Positions 1-6,486 of a stretch of DNA of 18,787 nucleotides are shown here, piece by piece. Origin of the DNA: CALAED01 sp937891035 (GTDB taxonomy: Bacteria; Actinomycetota; Actinomycetes; Streptosporangiales; Streptosporangiaceae); contig DASQSZ010000118.1 in NCBI GenBank assembly GCA_035642125.1, positions 1 to 18,787 of the forward strand, in the 5' to 3' direction. The notes under the pieces were generated by a model. That model saw only the letters and a program-made list of their open reading frames with translations. It did not search any database and was not told the origin of the DNA. The first letter of the stretch is position 1. The number at the start of each line of letters is the position of its first letter. The translations under genes and the position numbers were made by a program.

Positions 1-2
1 GC

Positions 3-128
3 GCCTGGGAGGTCTTCCGGCGACGCGCCCACCCCATCAACACCGACCGCTCCTCGGCCGACAAAACCACCGGATCAAGCTTCGGGCTCGGCATCCAAGC
101 AGCTTACCGTCTAACAACAAATTATTGA
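3..128 (+). CDS. C-terminal tail of an unidentified protein (5' end outside window)
   Basis: An open frame enters from the left edge and stops at TGA 126-128, giving about 41 residues that begin AWEVFRRRAH and end AAYRLTTNY. The first two thirds have the high third-position GC expected of this genome. The last dozen codons are AT-richer (CTA ACA ACA AAT TAT). The frame converges on the sigma-factor gene, with only 9 bp between the two stop codons. I recognise no family in this short piece. It could be a real gene tail or a chance open frame at the edge. Confidence 0.4.
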   Translation, partial: AWEVFRRRAHPINTDRSSADKTTGSSFGLGIQAAYRLTTNY

Positions 129-137
129 CTCACGACA

Positions 138-692
138 CTAGCCGGTGTAGGACTCGCCGAGGGTTTGGCGGACCTGCTTGCGGGCCTCGTGGATACGCGA
201 CTTGACCGTGCCAAGCGGCAGGCCGAGCTGCTCGGCGATCTCGGTGTACTCCAGCTGGGAGACGTCGCGCAGCACCAGCGCGGCGACGAGGTCGGGCTTG
301 CGCCGCTCCAGTTCCTCCATGGCGTCGAGGATGTCAACCCGCGAGCCGGCGATCACGCTGGTGCGGCGCGGGTCGGGACGCTGCTGGGGCAGCTCGCCGG
401 CCTGTTCGACGGAGCGCCGCTTGAGCGAGCGGTACGTGGAGCGCGCCGAGTTGGCCACCACGACGTGCAGCCACGTGCTGAACCGCGACCGGCCTTCAAA
501 CCGATGGATGTTGCGGGCCACCTGGAGCAACGCGTCCTGGCAGGCCTCTTCGGCGTCTTGGCGGCAGGGCAGGAAGCGGGCGCTTTGCCGAAACACGTCG
601 GGCTCGATCTTGCGGAGCAGTTCGTTCAGCGCGCTTTGGTCGCCTTGGGCGGAGCGCAACGCCAGCTCTTCTGTCCGTTCGTCAAATGCCAT
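138..692 (-). CDS. ECF-type RNA polymerase sigma-70 family sigma factor
   Basis: This 184-residue protein has the two-domain layout of ECF sigma factors. Region 2 lies at about residues 24-92, with DAEEACQDALLQV (46-58) and the promoter-melting-type segment GRSRFSTWLHVVVANSARS. A linker leads to region 4 at about 127-178, whose helix-turn-helix contains YTEIAEQLGLPLGTVKSRIHEAR. It would direct core RNA polymerase to alternative promoters. The start is the ATG at 690-692, because GGAGGAG lies just upstream of it; the open frame runs further 5' but has no comparable ribosome site. It is divergent from a membrane Ser/Thr kinase, with 129 bp between them. No anti-sigma factor or zinc-binding anti-sigma domain is encoded next to it, so control by the kinase is a reasonable inference. 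The target regulon cannot be seen here. Confidence 0.9.
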   Translation of the reverse strand: MAFDERTEELALRSAQGDQSALNELLRKIEPDVFRQSARFLPCRQDAEEACQDALLQVARNIHRFEGRSRFSTWLHVVVANSARSTYRSLKRRSVEQAGELPQQRPDPRRTSVIAGSRVDILDAMEELERRKPDLVAALVLRDVSQLEYTEIAEQLGLPLGTVKSRIHEARKQVRQTLGESYTG

Positions 693-722
693 CGCCGCCA
701 ACTCCTCCGGTCTCCAGTGCGC

Positions 723-758
723 CCACCGGCGGACGCCGAGATGGGAGCCTGCCGGTGG
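723..758. repeat. 8-bp perfect inverted repeat in the sigma factor/kinase divergent promoter region
   Basis: CCACCGGC at 723-730 is exactly repeated in reverse complement as GCCGGTGG at 751-758, with a 20-bp spacer. It sits between the two divergent start codons (692 and 822). It could be a shared operator or a leader hairpin in either transcript. In DNA this GC-rich, an 8-bp inverted repeat can also arise by chance. Confidence 0.35.
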
Positions 759-821
759 CGGCCCGTGGCGGCGTCCTGCGGCGCGCTCCCCAGCACACCC
801 CGTTTTGGGCATGATACGGGG

Positions 822-2756
822 GTGTCCATACCATCGTCGGTCGGCCGATACCGGATCGATCGTGTGCTCGGCTCGGGGGCCTTCGCCTCGGTGTGGCTGG
901 GGCACGACGAGGCGCTCGACGCGCAGGTCGCGATCAAAGTGCTGTCGGGGAGCCTGCTCGACGACCTCGACGTGCGCAATCGCTTCCTGGAAGAGGCCCG
1001 TATCCTGCGCCGGGCCGACTCCGAACGGCTGGTCCGCGTGCACGATATCGGCGAGCTACCCGACGGCCGCCCCTATTTTGTGATGTCGTACGCCGATCGC
1101 GGCACGCTCGGCGAGCGGCTGAAAGGGCCACTTCCGGTCGGGCACGCGCTCTATCTGGCCGAGGAGATCGCGCGCGGCGTCGATGTGATCAACAGACACG
1201 GCGTGATCCATCGGGATCTGAAGCCGTCCAACATCTTGTTCCAGTCCACCCCCGACGGCGGCGAACGGCTGCTCATCGCCGATCTCGGCCTGGCCAAGGC
1301 GCTGGCGCACGCCTCCGGCGCCTTCACTCTCCCCGTGGGCACTCCCGGATACATGTCGCCTGAGCAGACCCGTTTCGGCGGTGGCCTGGATGTACGCGCG
1401 GACGTGTACGGGATCGGCGCGCTCACCTACCATCTGCTGACCGGGCGGGCGCCCGGACCGGCCCCGGTACGCGTTCCGCCGAGCGCCGCGGTCTCGGGGG
1501 TGCCGCCGCGGCTCGACGATTTGATCATGCGGGCGATCGCTCTCGACCGGGAGCAGCGGTGGCCCACGGCAGACGCGTTCGCGCGGGCCGTCGCGGCCGT
1601 GCGGATGGACCTGCCGACCCCGATCGGCGGCGTGCCGATCGTTCGGCAACCGCACGAGGCGACGCGAGCGCCGGCGCAGGACGAGGCCGGGCCACCGCCG
1701 GGCCCGCACCGGCTGCCGCCTCCCGGACCTCCACCACCAGGTCCGCCACCAGGTCGGCGGCACGATCGCGGGCCGCGCGCTCCGCTCGAGCCGCCGCGAG
1801 GCGCTGTTCCCCCGTACGCGCCCGGTCCGGCCGCACGACCGGGGCGACCGGGGCCACCGGGGCCGGTCGGGCCGCCAGGGCCGCCGAACGGCGACAACAG
1901 AGACGCCGACAACAGTGACAACGAGGTGACGGCCGAGCTCAGGCCGCCGGGCGCCGCCGACCCCGACCGCACCGCCGTGGACGAGGAGGCAGCCGCCCCG
2001 AGTCAAGCCCAGGGCTCCGAGGGCGCCACCGCCGTCTACCCGTCCATGCGGTCCCGCCCGGCGGCCGCGGAAGCACCGCCGACGTCGACGTCGGGGTCGG
2101 CGTCGGCTGACGGACGCGCCGAAGCCGACGGACGCGGGTCGGTCCGGCGACTGCTGGTGCCGGCCGGCATCGCGGCGGCCATCCTCGTCGTGGCGATCGG
2201 CGGCGGGCTGCTGTTCGGCGATCTGTTCGGCGACGGCGATGACAGCGGAGCCGCGGTCAACAAGAAGAGCCAGGTGCCCGCCGGGTTCAGCACGGTAAGC
2301 GAATCCGGGGGTCGCATCGGCGTGACCGTGCCGACGGGGTGGGCGAAGCAGCAGGAGGAGACCTGGGTGCCATCGAGCGTCGGGCTGACCCGCGACACGC
2401 GTCCGCAACCCGTGCTGCGCGCCACTCCGGACCTGGTGCAGTTCCGCACGCTCAAGGCGGCCACGCCCGGCGTCTTCGTCGGCATGACGCGCGACCTCAC
2501 CCCCGGCCGGTTGCCGCCGCCGGGGGTCTCCCGGCATTCGAACTGCACCCCGCAGGCGCCCCAGCCCTACCAGCGCGGCACCCTCAAGGGCACGATCACG
2601 CGATGGGTCAGGTGCGACGGCGGCCCCATCTCCTTCAGCGAGATCGGGCTGACCGACGCGGGCGGCACGTTCGGCCTGTGGATCAGGGTGAAGCAGATCG
2701 ACAACAACGATCTGACCAGGCAGATCCTCGACAGCCTCCAGGTCAAGGCGTCCTAA
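822..2756 (+). CDS. Membrane-anchored Hanks-type serine/threonine protein kinase
   Basis: The protein has 644 residues. The N-terminal kinase domain (about 8-270) has the glycine-rich loop GSGAFASV (17-24), catalytic Lys39, alpha-C Glu58, the HRDLKPSN catalytic loop (His130, Asp132, Asn137), a DLG metal-binding motif (Asp154) in place of DFG, and GTPGYMSPEQ in the activation segment. A long Pro/Gly-rich, collagen-like cytoplasmic linker follows (about 285-365). One transmembrane helix lies at about 444-466. The extracellular domain of about 175 residues contains two cysteines (SNCTPQ, VRCDGG) that could form a disulfide; I see no PASTA repeats. The chosen start is GTG 822, where the kinase homology begins. 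It has only a G-run directly before it, so leaderless translation is possible. The divergent ECF sigma gene is a candidate substrate, by inference. Confidence 0.92.
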   Translation: MSIPSSVGRYRIDRVLGSGAFASVWLGHDEALDAQVAIKVLSGSLLDDLDVRNRFLEEARILRRADSERLVRVHDIGELPDGRPYFVMSYADRGTLGERLKGPLPVGHALYLAEEIARGVDVINRHGVIHRDLKPSNILFQSTPDGGERLLIADLGLAKALAHASGAFTLPVGTPGYMSPEQTRFGGGLDVRADVYGIGALTYHLLTGRAPGPAPVRVPPSAAVSGVPPRLDDLIMRAIALDREQRWPTADAFARAVAAVRMDLPTPIGGVPIVRQPHEATRAPAQDEAGPPPGPHRLPPPGPPPPGPPPGRRHDRGPRAPLEPPRGAVPPYAPGPAARPGRPGPPGPVGPPGPPNGDNRDADNSDNEVTAELRPPGAADPDRTAVDEEAAAPSQAQGSEGATAVYPSMRSRPAAAEAPPTSTSGSASADGRAEADGRGSVRRLLVPAGIAAAILVVAIGGGLLFGDLFGDGDDSGAAVNKKSQVPAGFSTVSESGGRIGVTVPTGWAKQQEETWVPSSVGLTRDTRPQPVLRATPDLVQFRTLKAATPGVFVGMTRDLTPGRLPPPGVSRHSNCTPQAPQPYQRGTLKGTITRWVRCDGGPISFSEIGLTDAGGTFGLWIRVKQIDNNDLTRQILDSLQVKAS

Positions 2757-2803
2757 GCCAGGGCACCGGCACCAGCACCCGGCACCGGCGCGGCCACAGA
2801 CAG

Positions 2804-2827
2804 AGGCAAAGACATAGGCAAAGACAT
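2804..2827. repeat. 12-bp perfect tandem duplication
   Basis: AGGCAAAGACAT occurs twice head to tail (2804-2815 and 2816-2827) in the 74-bp gap between the convergent kinase and otsB genes. The preceding bases are also repetitive (ACCGGCACC-type units). This looks like slippage-type simple sequence. No function is apparent. Confidence 0.6.
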
Positions 2828-2830
2828 GGG

Positions 2831-3664
2831 CTAGGCCGCCGCCTGGATGTCGGCGGCCAGCTTGGTCAGCAGCCGCACCACCCCGTCCGGGCCGTCCACG
2901 ACGACGTCGGCCCGCTCGGCGAGCACGGCGACCTCGTCGGAACCGCTGCACACGGTGACGCCGGCAAGCCCCTTGGCGCGCAGTTCCTCGACCGCGTCGT
3001 AGGCGGCGAGGTCGCCCAGATCGTCGCCCGCGTACAGCACCGCGGTCGCGGCCCGCTCGGCGACGAAGCCGCGCAGCGCGGCGCCCTTGTCCATGCCCGG
3101 CGGCCGCAGTTCGAGAACGTACCGGCCCGGCTCGACGGTCAGGCCGGTGCGTTCGGCGAGCGCCGCGAGGATGCCGCGCAGCCGGTCGATGGCGACCTGG
3201 GGCTCGGTTGTACGCCGGGTGTGGACGGCCAGCGCGTGGCCCTTGTCTTCGATCGAGGTGCCGTCCGGCGCGCCCGCCGCCGCCAGCACCTCGGGCAGCT
3301 TGGCCCGCACCTCGGCCACGCCGGGCGGCGGCTCTGGGGTGTGCAGGACGCCGGACTCCCACCGTTCCGCGCCGTACTGCCCCAGCACGGTCAGGCCCTC
3401 GACCTCGGCGAACCCGCCGTACTCGACGGCGAGCGCGGCGGGGCGCCCGGTGATGATGACGACCGCGTTGACGAGCGGTGCCAGCCGGGCCAGCGCGCCG
3501 GGCGCGCCGGGATGGGCCCGCGCGGCCGCCGGATCCTCGACGATGGGCGAAATGGTGCCATCGAAATCAAGAGCGATCACCGCGTTGGCGGCACGCTCCT
3601 TGATCGCGGCGAGCGCGGCCGCACCGGCCGGTGAAGAACGGGTCACGTGGCCAGTGTTGGCCAC
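2831..3664 (-). CDS. otsB: Trehalose-6-phosphate phosphatase
   Basis: This 277-residue HAD-superfamily enzyme would dephosphorylate trehalose 6-phosphate to trehalose in the cytoplasm, the second step of the OtsA-OtsB route. Motif I is DFDGT with Asp33 and Asp35 (nucleophile and acid/base). Motif II is ITGR (70-74). The cap region has GQYGAERW (95-102) and EDKG (139-142). Motif III/IV is DKGAAL (192-197) with GDDLGD (Asp213, Asp214, Asp217) for magnesium binding. The GTG at 3664 starts one base after the stop of the upstream DUF3263 gene (TGA-C-GTG), which implies translational coupling; a second GTG seven codons in is possible. The synthase gene otsA is not in the window. The length is normal for the family. 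Confidence 0.92.
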   Translation of the reverse strand: MANTGHVTRSSPAGAAALAAIKERAANAVIALDFDGTISPIVEDPAAARAHPGAPGALARLAPLVNAVVIITGRPAALAVEYGGFAEVEGLTVLGQYGAERWESGVLHTPEPPPGVAEVRAKLPEVLAAAGAPDGTSIEDKGHALAVHTRRTTEPQVAIDRLRGILAALAERTGLTVEPGRYVLELRPPGMDKGAALRGFVAERAATAVLYAGDDLGDLAAYDAVEELRAKGLAGVTVCSGSDEVAVLAERADVVVDGPDGVVRLLTKLAADIQAAA

Positions 3665-3665
3665 G

Positions 3666-4013
3666 TCAGGTCCGGATGCCCAGCCGCCGCGCGGCTCGCT
3701 GCCGCTGCCGCTGCGCCCGCATCCGGCGCAGCCGCTTGACGAGCATCGGGTCGTAGGCGAGTGCCTCCGGCCGGTCGATCAGCTGGTTGAGCAATTGGTA
3801 GTAGCGCGTCGCCGACATGTCGAACAGCTCCCGGATCGCTTGCTCCTTAGCGCCGGCGTACTTCCACCACTGGCGCTCGAAGGCCAGGAGGTCACGGTCG
3901 CGCGTGGAAAGAGCGGAATGCGGGTCGGCCGGGTAGGTGCCGTCGGAGGCGGGGCCGGCGGAGGGTGCCTCGTTGGGAACGTGGCCCTCTCCCGGGGCGT
4001 TCACCGAGTGCAT
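3666..4013 (-). CDS. DUF3263 domain-containing protein (small putative DNA-binding protein)
   Basis: The product has 115 residues. The conserved DUF3263 block covers about 35-107, starting LSTRDRDLLAFERQWW, passing through GAKEQAIRELF and SATRYYQLLNQLID, and ending in a very basic tail (KRLRRMRAQRQRQRAARR). The MSATRYYQLLNQL segment resembles a recognition helix, so a DNA-binding role is likely, but the family has no firmly assigned function that I know of. The first 34 residues look disordered. ATG 4011-4013 is preceded by AAAGGGGA at good spacing. The gene is directly upstream of otsB with one base between stop and start, so the two are almost certainly expressed together. Confidence 0.88.
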   Translation of the reverse strand: MHSVNAPGEGHVPNEAPSAGPASDGTYPADPHSALSTRDRDLLAFERQWWKYAGAKEQAIRELFDMSATRYYQLLNQLIDRPEALAYDPMLVKRLRRMRAQRQRQRAARRLGIRT

Positions 4014-4146
4014 CAGGTCCCCTTTTGTGGTCTAAGGTCCCGGTCGTCCGGGGTTCGGCCGGGTGTCATGCTACGCGCCTGGGCCGACGTCTTCCTGGTG
4101 TTCTGAAGGAACGCCACGACGTACGCTCTACCGAGTCCGGGGGAGG

Positions 4147-4181
4147 GGGGCCGGAGGGGGCCCCTGTCGATGGGACAGGAG
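4147..4181 (+). promoter_or_regulatory. Hairpin pair overlapping the ribosome binding site of the SAM hydrolase gene
   Basis: GGGGCC (4147-4152) pairs with GGCCCC (4159-4164). CTGTC (4164-4168) pairs with GACAG (4174-4178), which overlaps the AGGAG Shine-Dalgarno at 4177-4181 of the gene starting at GTG 4189. Upstream bases 4139-4160 are nearly all G with short interruptions, so a G-quadruplex is an alternative fold. This suggests, but does not prove, a translational control element. The rest of the 4014-4188 gap shows no further clear signal. Confidence 0.35.
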
Positions 4182-4188
4182 ATATCGC

Positions 4189-5211
4189 GTGGCCACATAC
4201 CGTTGCATAACGTTCCTGACCGACTACGGTCTCGAGGACGGATTCGTCGCCGCATGTCACGGCGTCGTGGCCCGCCTGTCGCCGGCGACGCTCGTCATCG
4301 ACATCACCCACCTGGTGCCGCCGGGAGACGTACGGCGCGGCGCGGCGGTGCTGGCGCAGACCGTGCCCTACCTGCCCCCCGGCGTGCATGTCGCGGTCGT
4401 CGATCCGGGCGTCGGTACCATGCGCCGCGCGATCGCGCTGGTGGCCGGCGAGCACGTCTTCGTCGGCCCGGACAACGGCGTGTTGTCCTGGGCGGCCGCG
4501 GCGCAGGGCGAGGGCGAGCCGCGCCGGGCCTACGAGCTGACGAACGCCAAGCTGTGGCTTGAGCCGCTGTCCGCGACGTTTCACGGACGCGACATATTCG
4601 CCCCGGTGGCCGCACATCTAGCGAACGGCATGGACATCGCCGCGGTCGGCGACGAGGTGGACCCCGGCACGCTCGTCACGCTGCCACAGCCGACGCGCCG
4701 GATCCGCGAAGGCGGCGCCGACGGCGAGGTGCTGACGGCCGACCGGTTCGGCAACGTCCAGTTGTCCATCGCGGGGGCCGACCTCGATCGGCTGGGGATA
4801 CGGATGGGCGCCGCGATCACCGTGACGCTGGGGCGGCGCCGGCTCGCCGTCCCGTACCGGCAGACGTTCGGCGCGGTGCCGCCGGGCGAGGTGGTCGCTT
4901 ACCTCGACTCCGCCGGGTGCGTCGCGCTGGCCGTCAACGGCGGCAACGCGGCGCAGCGCCTCGGGCTGCCGCCGGGCGCGCACGTACGGATCACGGCGGG
5001 CGATACCGGCCAGGTAAACCCGACAGGGCTTGGGTCCGAACCTGGCCGGGCCGACTACATAGGCCCGGGCGACCATTTGGGCCCGGGCTCACCTATGGGC
5101 CCGGGTGGTCCGATGGGCCGGCCGGATCAATCCGGCCACCGCGAGTCGGCCGGCCGGCACTTCGGTGGCGACCTCGGTGACGACAGGGATCCGGGCGGAG
5201 ATCCGGCATGA
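4189..5211 (+). CDS. SAM hydroxide adenosyltransferase-like (DUF62/SAM hydrolase) family protein
   Basis: The protein has 340 residues. Members of this family split S-adenosylmethionine using water, giving adenosine and methionine, and are related to the fluorinase/chlorinase enzymes. Visible family signatures are FLTDYG (9-14), IDITH (37-41), VDPGVGT (71-77), GPDNGVLS (93-100), FHGRD (131-135) and DRFGNVQL. Asp72, Arg79 and His132 match the Asp-Arg-His set typical of the hydrolases rather than the halogenases. The core ends near residue 275. A low-complexity Gly/Pro tail of about 60 residues follows, partly made of an 18-bp repeat. GTG 4189 has AGGAG at 7-nt spacing. The gene is monocistronic by position. 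Its physiological role is unknown. Confidence 0.87.
   Translation: MATYRCITFLTDYGLEDGFVAACHGVVARLSPATLVIDITHLVPPGDVRRGAAVLAQTVPYLPPGVHVAVVDPGVGTMRRAIALVAGEHVFVGPDNGVLSWAAAAQGEGEPRRAYELTNAKLWLEPLSATFHGRDIFAPVAAHLANGMDIAAVGDEVDPGTLVTLPQPTRRIREGGADGEVLTADRFGNVQLSIAGADLDRLGIRMGAAITVTLGRRRLAVPYRQTFGAVPPGEVVAYLDSAGCVALAVNGGNAAQRLGLPPGAHVRITAGDTGQVNPTGLGSEPGRADYIGPGDHLGPGSPMGPGGPMGRPDQSGHRESAGRHFGGDLGDDRDPGGDPA
5059..5124 (+). repeat. 18-bp tandem repeat encoding a hexapeptide (x)(I/L/M)GPG(x)
   Basis: GGCCCGGG recurs at 5062, 5080 and 5098, with a degenerate fourth copy (GGCCGG) at 5116, exactly 18 bp apart each time. The repeats are in frame and encode YIGPGD, HLGPGS, PMGPGG and PMGRPD in the C-terminal tail of the SAM hydrolase. 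The multiple of three preserves the frame, as expected of a coding minisatellite that can gain or lose units. Confidence 0.8.
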
Positions 5212-5260
5212 CCTTAAGTTGATCTTGGTGCATCCGATCGTTCACACGTTTCATGTGCAG

Positions 5261-5272
5261 AATGCATGCATT
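5261..5272. promoter_or_regulatory. 12-bp perfect palindrome upstream of the MarR-family gene (candidate operator)
   Basis: AATGCATGCATT is a perfect palindrome, located 53 bp before the MarR-family start codon. A TATACC -10-like hexamer lies just downstream (5277-5282) and a looser CACA/TGTG dyad just upstream (5243-5257). It is AT-rich compared with the surroundings. Autoregulation is usual for MarR proteins, so this is a plausible operator, but binding is inferred. Confidence 0.45.
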
Positions 5273-5324
5273 GGGGTATACCTGCTTCAAACGGCAGATT
5301 CAGCCCAACCGCTTGGAGGCCCCG

Positions 5325-5894
5325 ATGGCGGCGAGTCAGATGCCCATGGGGCACACCGACTCCGCCCTGGTCAAGATCGAAGCCGCGCTTTTCCATATCC
5401 GCCGGGTATGGGCCAAGCCAGAGATCATCCGCAAGCTTCGCGATCAAGGCCTGTCGGGGCGGCCCGTCCAGACATCGAGTCTGCTCGTCGTTTATGCCGT
5501 TGCGCAGTTGAGCACCGACGACGACGGATGCGGGGCACCGCCGCCGGCCGAGCGGGCGGAGGATGTGACGGTCGGCGCGGTGGCCGAGCGGTTGAGCATC
5601 GATCCGTCGACGGCGAGTCGTCTCGTCGGGCATGCCATCGCCGCCGGGTTCGTCGCCCGCCGGCCCTCGCCACGGGACGCGCGGCGGGCCAACCTGCAGC
5701 TCACCGACGCGGGGTGGCGACTTAAGACTGTCGCCGACCGATTCAGGCGCGCCTACCTGGCGGAGTTGCTCGCCGACTGGACGGAGGCGGAGCGGACGGA
5801 GTTCGCCCGATTGCTGACGCGCTTCACCAGGACCGCGGTGCGAACGCCCATGAGCGCGGACGCCATTGAGAAGATCCGCGGCGGCGACCAGTGA
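5325..5894 (+). CDS. MarR-family winged helix-turn-helix transcriptional regulator
   Basis: The product has 189 residues. The winged helix lies at about 85-140: VTVGAVAERLSIDPSTASRL contains the recognition helix, and the wing carries the basic RRPSPRDARRANLQLTDAG sequence with the Asp-x-Arg pattern typical of MarR proteins. Helices before and after it (SALVKIEAALFHIRRVW; AYLAELLADWTEAERTEFARLLTRF) would form the dimer interface. ATG 5325 follows GGAGG with a 5-nt spacer. Two earlier in-frame ATGs (5253, 5262) lie in the probable promoter and lack a ribosome site. A Gly/Asp-rich insert (about 65-80) before the HTH is somewhat unusual. The ligand and targets are unknown; candidate binding sites are the palindrome upstream and the paired 14-bp elements downstream. 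Confidence 0.88.
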   Translation: MAASQMPMGHTDSALVKIEAALFHIRRVWAKPEIIRKLRDQGLSGRPVQTSSLLVVYAVAQLSTDDDGCGAPPPAERAEDVTVGAVAERLSIDPSTASRLVGHAIAAGFVARRPSPRDARRANLQLTDAGWRLKTVADRFRRAYLAELLADWTEAERTEFARLLTRFTRTAVRTPMSADAIEKIRGGDQ

Positions 5895-5910
5895 CGTGCC
5901 GAGCGGCACG
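5895..5910 (+). terminator. Hairpin directly after the MarR-family stop codon
   Basis: CGTGCCG and CGGCACG form a perfect inverted repeat starting at the base after the TGA stop (5892-5894). There is no T-run after it, as is common for actinobacterial terminators. The short central gap means about six usable base pairs with a tetraloop. Confidence 0.45.
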
Positions 5911-5988
5911 ACGGGCGACACGAGGGGCGAGTCGGCCGGCGAGAGCGCGGCGGGCTAACTCTCCACCGCCCCCGCGCCGGTTCGCGAA

Positions 5989-6056
5989 GCTTGTTCACAA
6001 GCGCACCACGCGGGCCGCCCGCAGGTGACCGGCTGGTGGCGGGCTTGTGAACAAGC
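5989..6056. repeat. Pair of 14-bp inverted-repeat elements (candidate operators)
   Basis: GCTTGTTCACAAGC at 5989-6002 and its exact reverse complement GCTTGTGAACAAGC at 6043-6056 lie 54 bp apart centre to centre, close to five helical turns. Each is itself a dyad with 6-bp arms (GCTTGT/ACAAGC) around two central bases, which fits a dimeric regulator such as a MarR, GntR or TetR protein. They lie between the MarR-family gene and the subtilase promoter region. The pair could also fold as one 14-bp stem with a 40-nt loop if transcribed. Confidence 0.7.
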
Positions 6057-6061
6057 CTGCG

Positions 6062-6077
6062 ACGTGCCGGGGCACGT
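6062..6077. repeat. 16-bp palindrome ACGTGCC-GG-GGCACGT
   Basis: Two perfect 7-bp arms flank two central G bases, six bases after the second 14-bp element. It shares the GACGTGCCG core with the hairpin after the MarR-family gene. It could be a terminator-like stem or a third protein site. Confidence 0.4.
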
Positions 6078-6486
6078 GGCCCCGCGAGGACTGGCCACCG
6101 GGGAAGGACGCGTAGAACGCGCTGCGGCCAGCCAGCACCGTAAGACCGGAAGGTCCGGTAGATACGTTACACCGCCGCACTATTACCGGTGGGTTTACTC
6201 ATCCTTCCGGCGATTCGCGCTCGTCAGGGCCGTACGGTGGCGACCCGGTCCAGGTTACGGGTGCACGGTTATCTCCACGATGTGCGCGGAGAGCAGGAGC
6301 GGACGGCCCGCCCCATGGCACAATGAGGCGGCACATGACAAGTGGGCCTCGGCGCTGTGACAAGCCACGTCACCGGCCGGGCTCAACTTGTTTCCGACTG
6401 TGCGACTTCGTTTCGTTCGATCACGTCGCCGAAAGTGGGCGTCCTTTATCGACCGCGGTGACAGGCCGGAGAGGAGGTTCGGTGCC

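Larger units (their letters stand above)
5911..6486. other. Gene-free region between the MarR-family gene and the subtilase
   Basis: I see no convincing gene in this 576-bp stretch. The open frames have atypical composition and no ribosome sites. It holds a pair of 14-bp inverted-repeat elements (5989-6002, 6043-6056), a palindrome ACGTGCCGGGGCACGT (6062-6077), and a third dyad ACCGGA-AGG-TCCGGT (6145-6159) followed by AT-richer sequence (6160-6200) that could hold a promoter. TGACAAG is repeated at 6336 and 6358. The subtilase ribosome site AGGAGG is at 6472-6477. The density of dyads suggests a regulated promoter region. Confidence 0.6.

Noticed and set aside
165..821. In-frame upstream extension of the kinase gene (about 219 codons)
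   Set aside because: It overlaps the sigma-factor gene on the other strand and encodes no kinase sequence. It is the mirror of the high-GC codon pattern of that gene.
1056..3362. Very long open frame opposite the kinase and running into otsB
   Set aside because: It spans two unrelated genes, is Arg/Gly-rich and has no family features. It is a shadow of GC-rich third positions.
6025..6360. 111-codon frame in the gene-free region before the subtilase
   Set aside because: It has no ribosome site, atypical composition, and overlaps the paired dyads.
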